Assembly (NCBI GenBank): GCA_025454975.1
Contig: JALONK010000009.1
Location: 1 to 64,000, forward strand
Length of the DNA: 64,000 bases
Source of the DNA: Bacteroidia bacterium
GTDB lineage: Bacteria > Bacteroidota > Bacteroidia > UKL13-3
Direction: 5' to 3'
Position 1 is the first letter of the stretch, and each line of letters begins with the position of its first letter. The notes beneath the pieces are model-generated. The model worked only from the letters and a program-made list of their open reading frames with translations. It searched no databases and was not told where the DNA came from. The position numbers and the translations under genes were made by a program. Of the stretch, positions 1 through 8,818 are shown piece by piece.

Positions 1-2
1 GC

Positions 3-290
3 GGGTTTCAAATTATAAATCCCTATTATGATGACTTTCAGGCTCACTTAGATTTTATTGATGATATTATCATTGTTGTAGCCAACAATTCATCCAAAGG
101 AAGAGAAACAATAAAACTTTACAAGCTTTATCGCCCTGAATTAGCTGAGGATAGAGCTAGTGAATTACAGCTTAATCAACAAACAGTAAATCAACAATTA
201 ATGGCAAGGCTCACATCAACAACAATTGACCAAGCCACAATTGACCAAATAAATGCGGTAATCGCACAAATACCAACTTGGACATTATGA
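3..290 (+). CDS. 3' end of an unidentified protein (partial at window edge)
   Basis: Open frame from base 3 to TGA 288-290 (GFQIINPYYDDFQAHLDFIDDIIIVVANNSSKGRETIKLYKLYRPELAEDRA...IPTWTL); its stop overlaps the hsdM ATG by 4 bp (ATGA), suggesting one operon. Confidence 0.6.
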   Translation, partial: GFQIINPYYDDFQAHLDFIDDIIIVVANNSSKGRETIKLYKLYRPELAEDRASELQLNQQTVNQQLMARLTSTTIDQATIDQINAVIAQIPTWTL

Positions 291-1774
291 GTAACAACAC
301 ATCTAGTATAGTAAGTAAAGTATGGAGTTTCTGTAATCCCCTGCGTGATGTAGGCGTGGGTTATGGAGATTATTTAGAGCAACTCACTTATTTGCTTTTC
401 TTAAAAATGGCTGATGAATACAGCAAGCCACCACATAATAGGAAACTGCCCATTCCAAAAGAATACAATTGGGAAAGTTTAACCAACAAAAAAGGAGCAG
501 AACTGGAATTGCACTATGCAACTTTACTTCGTGAATTAAGCACCGCTAAAGGAATCTTAGGTCAAATATTTACCAAGAGCCAAAACAAAATTCAAGACCC
601 TGCAATGCTTGCCAAAATCATTGATATGATTGATAGTGAGCAATGGTTGGTAATGGGTGCAGATGTGAAAGGGGATATTTACGAAAAACTCTTAGAGCAA
701 AATGCACAAGACGTAAAAAGCGGTGCGGGACAATATTTTACACCACGTCCATTGATTCGGGCAATGGTAGAATGTATTCAGCCACAGCCAATGAAAACCA
801 TTGCCGACCCAAGTTGTGGAACGGGTGGTTTCTTTTTAGCTGCTTACGATTACATAGTAGAGAATAACAAACTGGATAAGGAGCAAAACAAGTTTCTGAA
901 AATGCAAACCTTTTTCGGGAACGAAATTGTTGCTGGAACAAGACGTTTGGCTTTGATGAATTTGTTCTTACATAACATAGGTGACATTGAAAGCGATAAT
1001 TTCATTTCCCCTGCTGATGCTTTGATTGCTGCTTCTCCCACAACTTACGATTATGTTTTAGCCAACCCTCCATTCGGCAAAAAGAGCTCACAGACTTTTA
1101 CCAATGACGAAGGAGAACAAGAAAAAGACGACCTAACTTATAACCGTCAAGACTTTTGGGCGACTACAAGTAACAAACAATTGAACTTTGTGCAACACAT
1201 ACGTTCAATGCTTAAAACTACAGGACAAGCAGCCATTGTCTTACCTGACAATGTATTATTTGAAGGCGGTGCAGGTGAAACAGTTCGTAAAAAACTTTTA
1301 GAAACAACAGACCTGCATACAATTCTTCGTTTACCGACAGGAATTTTCTATGCACAAGGTGTAAAAGCAAATGTGCTTTTCTTCGACAATAAACCTGCAT
1401 CAAAACAACCTTGGACAAAAGATATTTGGATATACGATTTCAGAACCAACATTCATTTTACACTGAAAAAGAATCCGCTAAAACTTGAAGACCTAAGAGA
1501 CTTCATCAATTGCTACAATCCCGACAATAGACATAAACGAAAAGAAACCTATAACGCAGACACAAATCCTGAAGGACGTTGGCGAAAGTTCACTTACAAT
1601 GAAATCATCAACCGTGACAAGACATCACTTGATATCAACTGGATAAAAGATAAATCATTGGCAGACTTAGATAATCTGCCCGATCCTGATATCTTGGCAG
1701 CAGAAATCATTGAAAATTTGGCAGCCGGATTAGAAAGCTTTAAAACGATTGTAGCGGCCTTAAATAATAAATAA
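287..1774 (+). CDS. hsdM: Type I restriction-modification system DNA methyltransferase subunit (HsdM)
   Basis: N6-adenine MTase motifs ADPSCGTGGFF and NPPFG; N-terminal HsdM-like domain (YGDYLEQLTYLLFLKMADE). ATG at 287 preferred over TTG at 278. Confidence 0.92.
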   Translation: MSNNTSSIVSKVWSFCNPLRDVGVGYGDYLEQLTYLLFLKMADEYSKPPHNRKLPIPKEYNWESLTNKKGAELELHYATLLRELSTAKGILGQIFTKSQNKIQDPAMLAKIIDMIDSEQWLVMGADVKGDIYEKLLEQNAQDVKSGAGQYFTPRPLIRAMVECIQPQPMKTIADPSCGTGGFFLAAYDYIVENNKLDKEQNKFLKMQTFFGNEIVAGTRRLALMNLFLHNIGDIESDNFISPADALIAASPTTYDYVLANPPFGKKSSQTFTNDEGEQEKDDLTYNRQDFWATTSNKQLNFVQHIRSMLKTTGQAAIVLPDNVLFEGGAGETVRKKLLETTDLHTILRLPTGIFYAQGVKANVLFFDNKPASKQPWTKDIWIYDFRTNIHFTLKKNPLKLEDLRDFINCYNPDNRHKRKETYNADTNPEGRWRKFTYNEIINRDKTSLDINWIKDKSLADLDNLPDPDILAAEIIENLAAGLESFKTIVAALNNK

Positions 1775-1827
1775 GCTTTTTTGAAATGAAAGACATTTTT
1801 CAATACAATTCAATTGAATCATCCGTT

Positions 1828-1850
1828 CACGCGGACGTGTCGTCCGTGTG
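1828..1850. repeat. Imperfect inverted repeat (hairpin), 10-bp arms, 3-nt loop
   Basis: cacgcggacg-tgt-cgtccgtgtg, one G:T-type mismatch, between hsdM and the AraC remnant. Confidence 0.6.
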
Positions 1851-1863
1851 TAGTTATGTTTAG

Positions 1864-1995
1864 TCACAAACTAATTATTTTGACCAGTCACATTTTATTA
1901 AAGAGATAAAAAAATATACCGGTGTAACCCCAACAGCATTAAAGAAAAACGAAAATGACCGATTTATACAATTAACAACCATCAAAGGACTTTAA
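1864..1995 (+). pseudogene. 3' remnant of AraC-family transcriptional regulator (C-terminal HTH)
   Basis: Frame reads NYFDQSHFIKEIKKYTGVTPTALKKNENDRFIQLTTIKGL*, matching the AraC C-terminal signature (FxDQSHFxKxFKKxxGxTPxxY); preceded by in-frame TAG, no N-terminal portion. Confidence 0.8.
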
Positions 1996-2026
1996 TTTTG
2001 CAAGCTCACAACCTAAACAACATAAC

Positions 2027-2419
2027 ATGGTAAAGTTTGGATACACACTTTTATACGTATCAAATGTAACAAGGTCAATTGAGTTTTATGAACAAGCATT
2101 TGGCTTTGAGCGAAAATTTATAACACCTGAAAATGACTATGGCGAACTTTTATCCGGTGAAACAACAATTTCATTTGTTTCAAAAGAATTAGCAAATTCT
2201 AATCTAAAAAATGGCTTTATCGAAAGCTCTCCATCCGACAAGCCTTTTGGAATAGAGTTAGCGTTGGTTACCGACAATGTTCAAGCCATCGTTGATAAAG
2301 CAATAGCACTCGGCGGATTATTAACCGAACAACCAATCCAAAAGCCGTGGGGACAAACTGTAGCATACATAAGAGATATTGACGGATTTTTACTTGAAAT
2401 CTGTACACCAATAACGTAA
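2027..2419 (+). CDS. VOC family (glyoxalase/bleomycin resistance-like) protein
   Basis: MVKFGYTLLYVSNVTRSIEFYEQAFGFE...WGQTVAYIRDIDGFLLEICTP, typical VOC fold pattern. Confidence 0.9.
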   Translation: MVKFGYTLLYVSNVTRSIEFYEQAFGFERKFITPENDYGELLSGETTISFVSKELANSNLKNGFIESSPSDKPFGIELALVTDNVQAIVDKAIALGGLLTEQPIQKPWGQTVAYIRDIDGFLLEICTPIT

Positions 2420-2756
2420 GAAACAAAGCACAATATCCACTATTAAGGATAAATTTTCTTACACTCCTTTAAAATTATAAACTCCTTATTTAGTGCATTT
2501 TATTTTTGTGTTTTCCAGTATTATTTCAAGTTCAAAGCTATTTTAAAACATATTATGAATACAATACCAACTATTCATGACTATACCATTAGTTAACATG
2601 TAATTTTAGGTCGAGTATTATACAATTACGACATTGCTACCGGTTCTACTTCAAAGGTTTTTATTTATCTTGGCGGCAGGTATTAATTATGCCCTAAGGC
2701 ACATTTATAGTTGCGTATAGGGTAAGTTTTTAGTTAAGTATAAAGAAACTTGGCAC

Positions 2757-3341
2757 ATGATAGATAAACTTGTACAACACATACATACTAAAATCAATCA
2801 TCACTTAGATGAAAGTGAAATTAAGTTGCTATCTGAAGTTTTTACTTATAAAAAGCTGCGTAAACATCAATACTTAATTCAGTAAGGTGATATTTGTAAC
2901 ATGGGTGCTTTTGTATTAAAAGGAGCACTTAAGAAATATACAATTGATGATAACGGGAAAGAAAATATTTTAGAATTATACATTGAGAATTGGTGGGCCG
3001 GCGATAAAGAAAGTCTTTTACAAGGTACGCCAACCCCATATTATATTGATGCTTATGAAGACACGGAACTTCTGGTGATAACAAAAGATAACTTTATACA
3101 TAAACTTAGTAAACTTCCATTTATCAGCCAATTAAACAATGTGTTAACCGAACGACAATCTTTTCATTTAATGAAACGATTACACTCTTCACAAACCTTT
3201 ACTGCCGAACAAAAATTGGAACAGTTGCAGCATACTTACCCTGAGTTTTTTCAAAGGTTTCCGCAACATATCATCGCCTCTTATTTAGGTATGACAAAAG
3301 AAACACTTAGTCGCATCCGAAGTAATTCCTTAAAAAAATAA
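2757..3341 (+). pseudogene. Crp/Fnr-family transcriptional regulator interrupted by in-frame TAA
   Basis: Frame from ATG 2757 (MIDKLVQHIHTKINHHLDESEIKLLSEVFTYKKLRKHQYLIQ*GDICNMGAFVLKGALKKYTIDDNGKENILELYIENWWAGD...SYLGMTKETLSRIRS) with TAA at 2883-2885 inside the cNMP-binding domain; both halves share one frame. Confidence 0.78.
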
Positions 3342-3363
3342 CTACTTATACAGGCCAAAATCG

Positions 3364-3377
3364 TTGATCTATATCAA
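3364..3377. promoter_or_regulatory. Perfect FNR/CRP-type box TTGAT-CTAT-ATCAA
   Basis: Sequence ttgatctatatcaa matches TTGATNNNNATCAA; extended 7-bp arms cgttgat/atcaacg (3362-3379), ~80 bp upstream of the YceI ATG. Confidence 0.7.
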
Positions 3378-3458
3378 CGTTATTTTTTGCTTTACCTCAT
3401 CTGTTACAATCCCCTTCCTGCCTCATCTTTGTTGGGTTCAATTTAAAAAAATATTGTA

Positions 3459-3986
3459 ATGAAAAAATTAATTTATCCTTTGATGATTACCATATTTTTG
3501 GGTTCATCGGCATTTAAAGTAGTTCATAATGCAACACTTTGGAAAGTAAAAGAAGATGCGTATTCGGTAAAGTTTACCAGCAACAAATTTGATGGCACCT
3601 TTAGTGGGTTAAAAACTGAATTGCTTTTTGATGAAAATAACCTTGCTGCAAGCAAAATGATAGCCACCATTGATGCCAATACTATAAATACCGGTAATGG
3701 CATGCGAAATGGACATGCAAAGAAAGGGTTAGATACAAAAAATTTTACAACAGTTAAATTTGTATCCACCTCGATTGAAAAAGCCACAAATGGCTATGCA
3801 GTTATTGGCAATTTAACCATTAAAGATGTATCAAAACAAATAAAGATTCCATTCACCTTTACAAAAACACCTGATGGTGGAATATTTGCAGGGTCTTTCT
3901 CAGTTAAACCTGCCGAGTATAAAGTAAATAAAAGTGGTACGCCTGAACAATTGGATTTTCAACTTCAAGTGCCCGTAACGAAATGA
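3459..3986 (+). CDS. YceI family protein, secreted
   Basis: Signal peptide then AYSVKFTSNKFDGTFSGLKTELLFDENNLAASKMIATIDANTINTGNGMRNGHAKK...; YceI-like pattern. Confidence 0.9.
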   Translation: MKKLIYPLMITIFLGSSAFKVVHNATLWKVKEDAYSVKFTSNKFDGTFSGLKTELLFDENNLAASKMIATIDANTINTGNGMRNGHAKKGLDTKNFTTVKFVSTSIEKATNGYAVIGNLTIKDVSKQIKIPFTFTKTPDGGIFAGSFSVKPAEYKVNKSGTPEQLDFQLQVPVTK

Positions 3987-4399
3987 ACTGGAAACAAACT
4001 TTTTTAATTGGGATAGCAGGCAGCCTGCTATCCTCAATGGCAAGTGTAATTTATATGGCTATTTATAAACAAGCCTTACTTGCCGATTTTACTAAAATTG
4101 CCGGTGTGTCAAATATTATTTCAGCTTGCACCATTGGTTGTTTTCTTATGGCCATTGGTTATAAACTAGCTATTGTATGGAAGGGGTTAAAAACTATAGC
4201 TTGGTTAAATATAGTTTATGCATTATTTAGTTTTGCAAGTATTGTTGGTGTATTTGGGTTTAACTTACCCTTAGACACCGAATCGCCCGAGCTTTTTCCG
4301 GGGATGATTGTGCCGATGCATTTTTTTCCTGTTCTATCAGTAGTGGCTATCTTGCCATTTTTTATTTCTTTCGAATCAAATAAAATTGATCCATCATAA
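3983..4399 (+). CDS. Small multi-pass membrane protein of unknown function
   Basis: 138 aa with several hydrophobic segments; ATGA overlap with the YceI gene. Confidence 0.75.
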   Translation: MNWKQTFLIGIAGSLLSSMASVIYMAIYKQALLADFTKIAGVSNIISACTIGCFLMAIGYKLAIVWKGLKTIAWLNIVYALFSFASIVGVFGFNLPLDTESPELFPGMIVPMHFFPVLSVVAILPFFISFESNKIDPS

Positions 4400-4460
4400 T
4401 CAAATAGAGTAGGGAAGATGTAATTATTTTAAAAGTAATTACATAAGGATGATTAACAAT

Positions 4461-4485
4461 AAAGGTCGCTTTTGTAGCGACCTTT
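4461..4485. terminator. Intrinsic terminator-like hairpin between convergent genes
   Basis: aaaggtcgct-tttgt-agcgaccttt, perfect 10-bp stem. Confidence 0.75.
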
Positions 4486-4490
4486 ATCAT

Positions 4491-4817
4491 TTAGTGTGAG
4501 ATAATTTCTTCGTAAGCAATAGAAAGATGTGATTCGTGATATACACACTTCCCGTTTTTAATAACCAATGCTTGTGGCGATTGATGGGTAATGCCATAAT
4601 GATCGGCAATTGCATTTGAAATCATACGGTATGCCAACAAATCAACAAAATAAGCTTTCATTTGGTTATCGCTTGTCCATTGTTTTTCTAACCTGGATAA
4701 TCCCGTACTGCTAATGCTGCACCTGGTACTGTGTTTAAAAATAAGTATAGGTTCGGTATGCGATAACACATCAATATCGGTTAACTGATCTATATCTTGA
4801 AAAGGAATCCAGTTCAT
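4491..4817 (-). CDS. ytxJ: Bacillithiol system redox-active protein YtxJ-like (monothiol thioredoxin-like)
   Basis: FKHSTRCSISSTGLSRLE...YFVDLLAYRMISNAIADHYGITHQSPQALVIKNGKCVYHESH, YtxJ/DUF2847 pattern. Confidence 0.85.
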   Translation of the reverse strand: MNWIPFQDIDQLTDIDVLSHTEPILIFKHSTRCSISSTGLSRLEKQWTSDNQMKAYFVDLLAYRMISNAIADHYGITHQSPQALVIKNGKCVYHESHLSIAYEEIISH

Positions 4818-4819
4818 GT

Positions 4820-5785
4820 TTATGCAGTTAAAGTAGGGGCATGTTTTGCTGAAAGGTAACGTTCGGCATCAAGTGCAGCCATACATCCGCTACCCGCGGC
4901 AGTAACAGCTTGGCGGTAAATTTTATCCTGAGCATCACCACAGGCAAATACACCTTCAATATTTGTTTTGCTGCTTCCCGGTATGGTTTTGATATAGCCG
5001 GTTTCGTCCATGTCAATATATGGTTTAAACACTTCGGTGTTGGGTTGATGTCCGATAGCTACGAAAAATCCTTGAATAGGAAATTCAGTTTTTTCTCCGG
5101 TTTTATTGTTATGAATTCTAACACCTTCTACTTTAGTTTCTCCTAAAATTTCATCAGTTTCACTGTTAAATAAAATCTGAATATTAGGGGTGTTTTCAAC
5201 GCGATGTTGCATAGCTTTAGACGCTCTGAATTCATCACGGCGAACAATCATATAAACCTTATTACAAATTTTGGCTAAATAACTTGCTTCTTCGCAAGCC
5301 GTATCTCCGGCGCCAACTATAGCAACATCTTTACCTCGAAAGAAAAAACCATCACATACAGCACACGCAGAAACACCTTTACCATTTAGTTTATCTTCAC
5401 TGGGTATACCTAACCATTTTGCAGAGGCTCCTGTTGAAATAATTACCGTTTCTGCCAAAACTTCTTTTTTCTCGTCAACTATAATTTTGTATGGCGGTTT
5501 TCCTGAAAAGTCAACTTTGGTTACCATGCCATAGCGCACATCTGTACCTAAACGTTCAGCTTGCTTTCTGAAATTTTCCATCATTTCCGGTCCCATGATG
5601 CCATCAGGATAACCTGGATAATTTTCAACCTCGGTTGTGATGGTTAATTGTCCACCCGGCTGCATACCTGCATATACCACAGGTTTCATATCGGCTCTTG
5701 CAGCGTAAATTGCGGCGGTGTATCCGGCAGGACCACTTCCAATAATCAAACATTCAATGTGTTCTGTGTTGTTGTCTGTACTCAT
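4820..5785 (-). CDS. trxB: Thioredoxin-disulfide reductase
   Basis: FAD motif GSGPAGYTAAIYAARA, active site CAVCDG, NADPH motif GAGDTACEEA, C-terminal ACGDAQD. Confidence 0.96.
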   Translation of the reverse strand: MSTDNNTEHIECLIIGSGPAGYTAAIYAARADMKPVVYAGMQPGGQLTITTEVENYPGYPDGIMGPEMMENFRKQAERLGTDVRYGMVTKVDFSGKPPYKIIVDEKKEVLAETVIISTGASAKWLGIPSEDKLNGKGVSACAVCDGFFFRGKDVAIVGAGDTACEEASYLAKICNKVYMIVRRDEFRASKAMQHRVENTPNIQILFNSETDEILGETKVEGVRIHNNKTGEKTEFPIQGFFVAIGHQPNTEVFKPYIDMDETGYIKTIPGSSKTNIEGVFACGDAQDKIYRQAVTAAGSGCMAALDAERYLSAKHAPTLTA

Positions 5786-5954
5786 GTATATTACAATTTT
5801 TATCTTTTCTTCTGATAATTTTACTTGGGAAAATTACATATAAATCTAACATGCTTTTCCCTAAGTTTCCAACAATAATGATACCCTCCTTAAAGTGATA
5901 ACTTCGAGTTATATTCTATTTAAGTTGATAATCAAAGAAAGTGTAACGCATAAA

Positions 5955-5978
5955 AAAAGCTACCGATTGGTAGCTTTT
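5955..5978 (-). terminator. Terminator hairpin downstream of tRNA-Arg
   Basis: aaaagctacc-gatt-ggtagctttt with an A-run on + (U-run on the minus transcript), directly after the tRNA. Confidence 0.8.
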
Positions 5979-6054
5979 GGTGGTCTCGACAGGATTCAAA
6001 CCTGTAACCTTCTGATCCGTAGTCAGATGCTCTATTCAGTTGAGCTACGAAACC
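5978..6054 (-). tRNA. tRNA-Arg (anticodon ACG), CCA encoded
   Basis: Minus strand: GGTTTCGTAGCTCAACTGAATAGAGCATCTGACTACGGATCAGAAGGTTACAGGTTTGAATCCTGTCGAGACCACCA; paired acceptor stem, anticodon loop CTACGGA, TTTGAATC T-loop. Confidence 0.95.
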
Positions 6055-6118
6055 TTTTAATTGAGGGATGCAAAATTAACTTTTCCGATTGATTATGCAA
6101 GTCCTCAATTAAAAAAAA

Positions 6119-6592
6119 TTAATTTAATCCGGCTAATGTTTCGTCAATAGCTTTGAAATCAGGTAAATCACCGGGGCTTTCCAATACTTGTGCATATTGA
6201 ATAACACCATTTTTATCTACAACAAATGCAGCACGTTTAGCAACTCCTTGCATACCGAATGCAGGAAAAACCTCATGTAATGCGCCATAAGCTGTTGCGG
6301 CTTCGCGATTAAAATCACTTAACAAATCAAAAGGTAAGTGTTGTTCTTCTTTAAATTTTCCTAAGGTAAATAAACTATCAACAGAAATAGCCACAACATC
6401 AGCTTTGTCGTTTTTATACATGGTGATAGCATCTCTAACTGTGCATAATTGGATGGTACAAACTCCTGTAAATGCCAACGGGAAAAAGTGTACTACCAGG
6501 TTTTTACCTTGGAAGTCGGCTAAGGATACTTGTTTTTTTTCGGTGTTAAATAAATTGAATGATGGTGCTTTGTCACCTTTTTGAATTGTCAT
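6119..6592 (-). CDS. Peroxiredoxin (AhpC/TSA, redoxin family)
   Basis: GDKAPSFNLFNTEKKQVSLADFQGKNLVVHFFPLAFTGVCTIQLCTVRD with the peroxidatic Cys motif. Confidence 0.93.
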   Translation of the reverse strand: MTIQKGDKAPSFNLFNTEKKQVSLADFQGKNLVVHFFPLAFTGVCTIQLCTVRDAITMYKNDKADVVAISVDSLFTLGKFKEEQHLPFDLLSDFNREAATAYGALHEVFPAFGMQGVAKRAAFVVDKNGVIQYAQVLESPGDLPDFKAIDETLAGLN

Positions 6593-6639
6593 AATGTTAA
6601 ATTTTATAAATAACAGTTAAATTATAGTTGTTGTTTTTT

Positions 6640-7374
6640 CTAGCTGCGAATTCGTTTAATTATTCTGAGTTTATGGGTATAGTCGCCTTTTTCTTGATTC
6701 TTTATGCCGTAGTGATCGAGTTTATCAATCCTAACTTTACCTGATGCATGGATAATATCTTCTTTATTTAACATAAGTCCGACATGGGTAATTTTACCTT
6801 CCTGGTTATCAAAGAAGGCCAAGTCGCCACATTCAATTTGCTCATTAAATGAAATGGTTTCTCCATATTCGGCTTGTTGATAGGCATCACGTGGCAGATT
6901 AATTCCGCACCTGCGATAAAGGATTTGAGTAAATCCACTGCAATCAATACCTGCCGGTGTTCTACCACCCCACAAATATGGTGTATTAAGAAACTGTTTA
7001 GCCAATTCATCTATGGCATTGATGGTTTCTACTTGTGTTGGAATTAATATGCCTAATGCTTCTTGGAAGTTTTTTTCTACCGGTAAATAACACCCAAAAG
7101 GTAAATATATAGGATTTGAATTCAGTTGAGCAACCAAATAGGGGAAGTTTGACTGAACAGTTTTTATGAAATCACTGCTTTGCACCAGTGTATGTTGATT
7201 GCTGCTGATGTATCCTTCGTAGTCGGGATTTAAACAATGCACCTTGTACCAATCGTTTTCTGCTTCAAGCACCTCGTATGTTTCCCCAAATAAAAGTTGA
7301 GTAACCATTTCGGAAGTGGATGTTGCCTGTTTTCTAACGGCAATAGCAGGATGTAAACAGATGCCGTATTTCAT
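6640..7374 (-). CDS. NlpC/P60 (C40) peptidase with N-terminal SH3-like domain
   Basis: YLWGGRTPAGIDCSGFTQILYRRCGINLPRDAYQQAEYG...HVGLML...IHASG; NlpC/P60 Cys and His motifs. Confidence 0.93.
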   Translation of the reverse strand: MKYGICLHPAIAVRKQATSTSEMVTQLLFGETYEVLEAENDWYKVHCLNPDYEGYISSNQHTLVQSSDFIKTVQSNFPYLVAQLNSNPIYLPFGCYLPVEKNFQEALGILIPTQVETINAIDELAKQFLNTPYLWGGRTPAGIDCSGFTQILYRRCGINLPRDAYQQAEYGETISFNEQIECGDLAFFDNQEGKITHVGLMLNKEDIIHASGKVRIDKLDHYGIKNQEKGDYTHKLRIIKRIRS

Positions 7375-7464
7375 TTGGTTAAATGCGTATTAAAAAAGTT
7401 TAAAACAAATGGCATATTTCGACACAATTATAGTTATTATTGAAACAAATATTGCATCCTATAC

Positions 7465-7815
7465 ATGAGTAGTGAAAAAATAGATTTGAGTTATCTTTTA
7501 ACCGTTGGTGGCGACGATATGGAATTTGTAAGAGAAATGTTGGATATGTTTTTAAATTCTGCTCCAATAGAGGTAAATAATATTTCAACACATTTCGCTA
7601 GTGGCGATTATCAGGCGATGGCAAGTGCTGCGCATAAAATCAAAGCCCCCATTCAAATGATGGGCGAACACGAAATGGCCGACATCATTATTCAAATTGA
7701 AACAATAGGTAAGAATAACGAAGGAATAGCTGAGCTACCTAATTTAATTGCAAAACTTAAGATTGAACTGGAGAAAGTTATCGTGAAAATTAATGATTTG
7801 GATACTCAAATGTAA
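7465..7815 (+). CDS. Hpt (histidine phosphotransfer) domain protein
   Basis: MASAAHKIKAPIQMMGEHEMADIIIQIE, Hpt HKxK-type phosphoacceptor helix. Confidence 0.85.
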   Translation: MSSEKIDLSYLLTVGGDDMEFVREMLDMFLNSAPIEVNNISTHFASGDYQAMASAAHKIKAPIQMMGEHEMADIIIQIETIGKNNEGIAELPNLIAKLKIELEKVIVKINDLDTQM

Positions 7816-7831
7816 TTGCCGTACATGAAAC

Positions 7832-7862
7832 AAAAAACGCCAACATATAGTTGGCGTTTTTT
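7832..7862. terminator. Bidirectional intrinsic terminator
   Basis: aaaaaacgccaac-atata-gttggcgtttttt, perfect 13-bp stem between convergent genes. Confidence 0.9.
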
Positions 7863-7883
7863 ATTAAATATTCTTTCTGTTGA

Positions 7884-8591
7884 TTAGAATTTCATACCAA
7901 GACGAATACCGGTAGTGAATAAAGTAAAACCAGATTCGCTTCCACCTAAGGCTTTTGATTTTTGACTTCCAACTTCAACTTCTACATCTCTTTGAGATGT
8001 CATAGCATAACCCCAAGTGAATTCACCACCTAAATAAATAGCTTCAGTAAAGTAGTAATCTGCACCTGCAATCAGATTAAAACCAAAAGTTCTACTACCT
8101 CTAGGACCGTTGTAGTTTTGGCCATCAAATCCGTCATGAGCACCTGTAATAGTTGCTTTTGTTCCGTTAGAGAAACCTACATTTGGATCGTAGTTATCCC
8201 ATTCCTCACTGGCAGAGTTAAATACGAAATTTAATTCAGCACCAACATATGGTGAGAATTTTGAGGTTCCGGCAAAATGTTTTTCAATACCGGGTTTAAA
8301 GGTAAATGTCGAACTTTTTTGTGTACGAGTTCCTACTTTACCAGTTCCATCTTGATTTTCGGCAGCTTCGGTTTTATCACTTGAACTAATAAATGCGAAT
8401 TGCGCCCTAGCTGCTAAATCGTCGCTTAAAAAGTAACGCGCCCTAATATTGGGTGTAAAAAGGCTAATTGGAGCAGTTCCGGTTTGAAAGTTTAATTGTG
8501 TTTCTAAAGTAAAGTCGCCACTAGTAGCTTTTTGAGCGAATGATGCAAATCCGATTGCAACAAATTGGGCTAATACTAAAATTTTTTTCAT
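7884..8591 (-). CDS. Outer membrane beta-barrel protein
   Basis: Signal peptide; alternating barrel-like strands ending GIRLGMKF (C-terminal Phe). Confidence 0.85.
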   Translation of the reverse strand: MKKILVLAQFVAIGFASFAQKATSGDFTLETQLNFQTGTAPISLFTPNIRARYFLSDDLAARAQFAFISSSDKTEAAENQDGTGKVGTRTQKSSTFTFKPGIEKHFAGTSKFSPYVGAELNFVFNSASEEWDNYDPNVGFSNGTKATITGAHDGFDGQNYNGPRGSRTFGFNLIAGADYYFTEAIYLGGEFTWGYAMTSQRDVEVEVGSQKSKALGGSESGFTLFTTGIRLGMKF

Positions 8592-8818
8592 AAGATTTTT
8601 TGTTTGATTACCTCACAAAGATATAGTGATTTAAAACTTCAATTTTCGTATTAAATGCTTCTTAAAGTTGTTAATAATGGCTTTTAGATACATTTTTCTA
8701 AATCATTTAACATCTAAACCTGTTGATTTGATTAAGGAAATGAATTGTCTGTTTTTTATGACAATTCTTAAAAGTTATGCCCAAGCTTCCATATTAAAGG
8801 CATTTATTTTAATGGTTT

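Noticed and set aside
643-867. Short ORFs overlapping long, well-supported genes (e.g. 643-867, 738-941, 12219-12626, 13873-14292, 16538-16811, 35426-35758, 45453-45767)
   Set aside because: Alternative-frame or antisense translations within clear CDSs, with no domain-like composition.
1828-1860. Integron attC site
   Set aside because: Hairpin plus GTTATGT is suggestive but the complementary outer box and an integrase are not seen; kept only as a caveat in the scar finding.
2590-2715. Possible membrane-protein remnant (TLLPVLLQRFLFILAAGINYALRHIYSCV*)
   Set aside because: Hydrophobic and short, in an AT-rich gap; no recognisable family signature strong enough to call a pseudogene.
5895-6092. 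65-aa plus-strand ORF GGLDRIQTCNLLIRSQMLYSVELRNL
   Set aside because: It is the antisense translation of tRNA-Arg(ACG), a well-known spurious ORF type.
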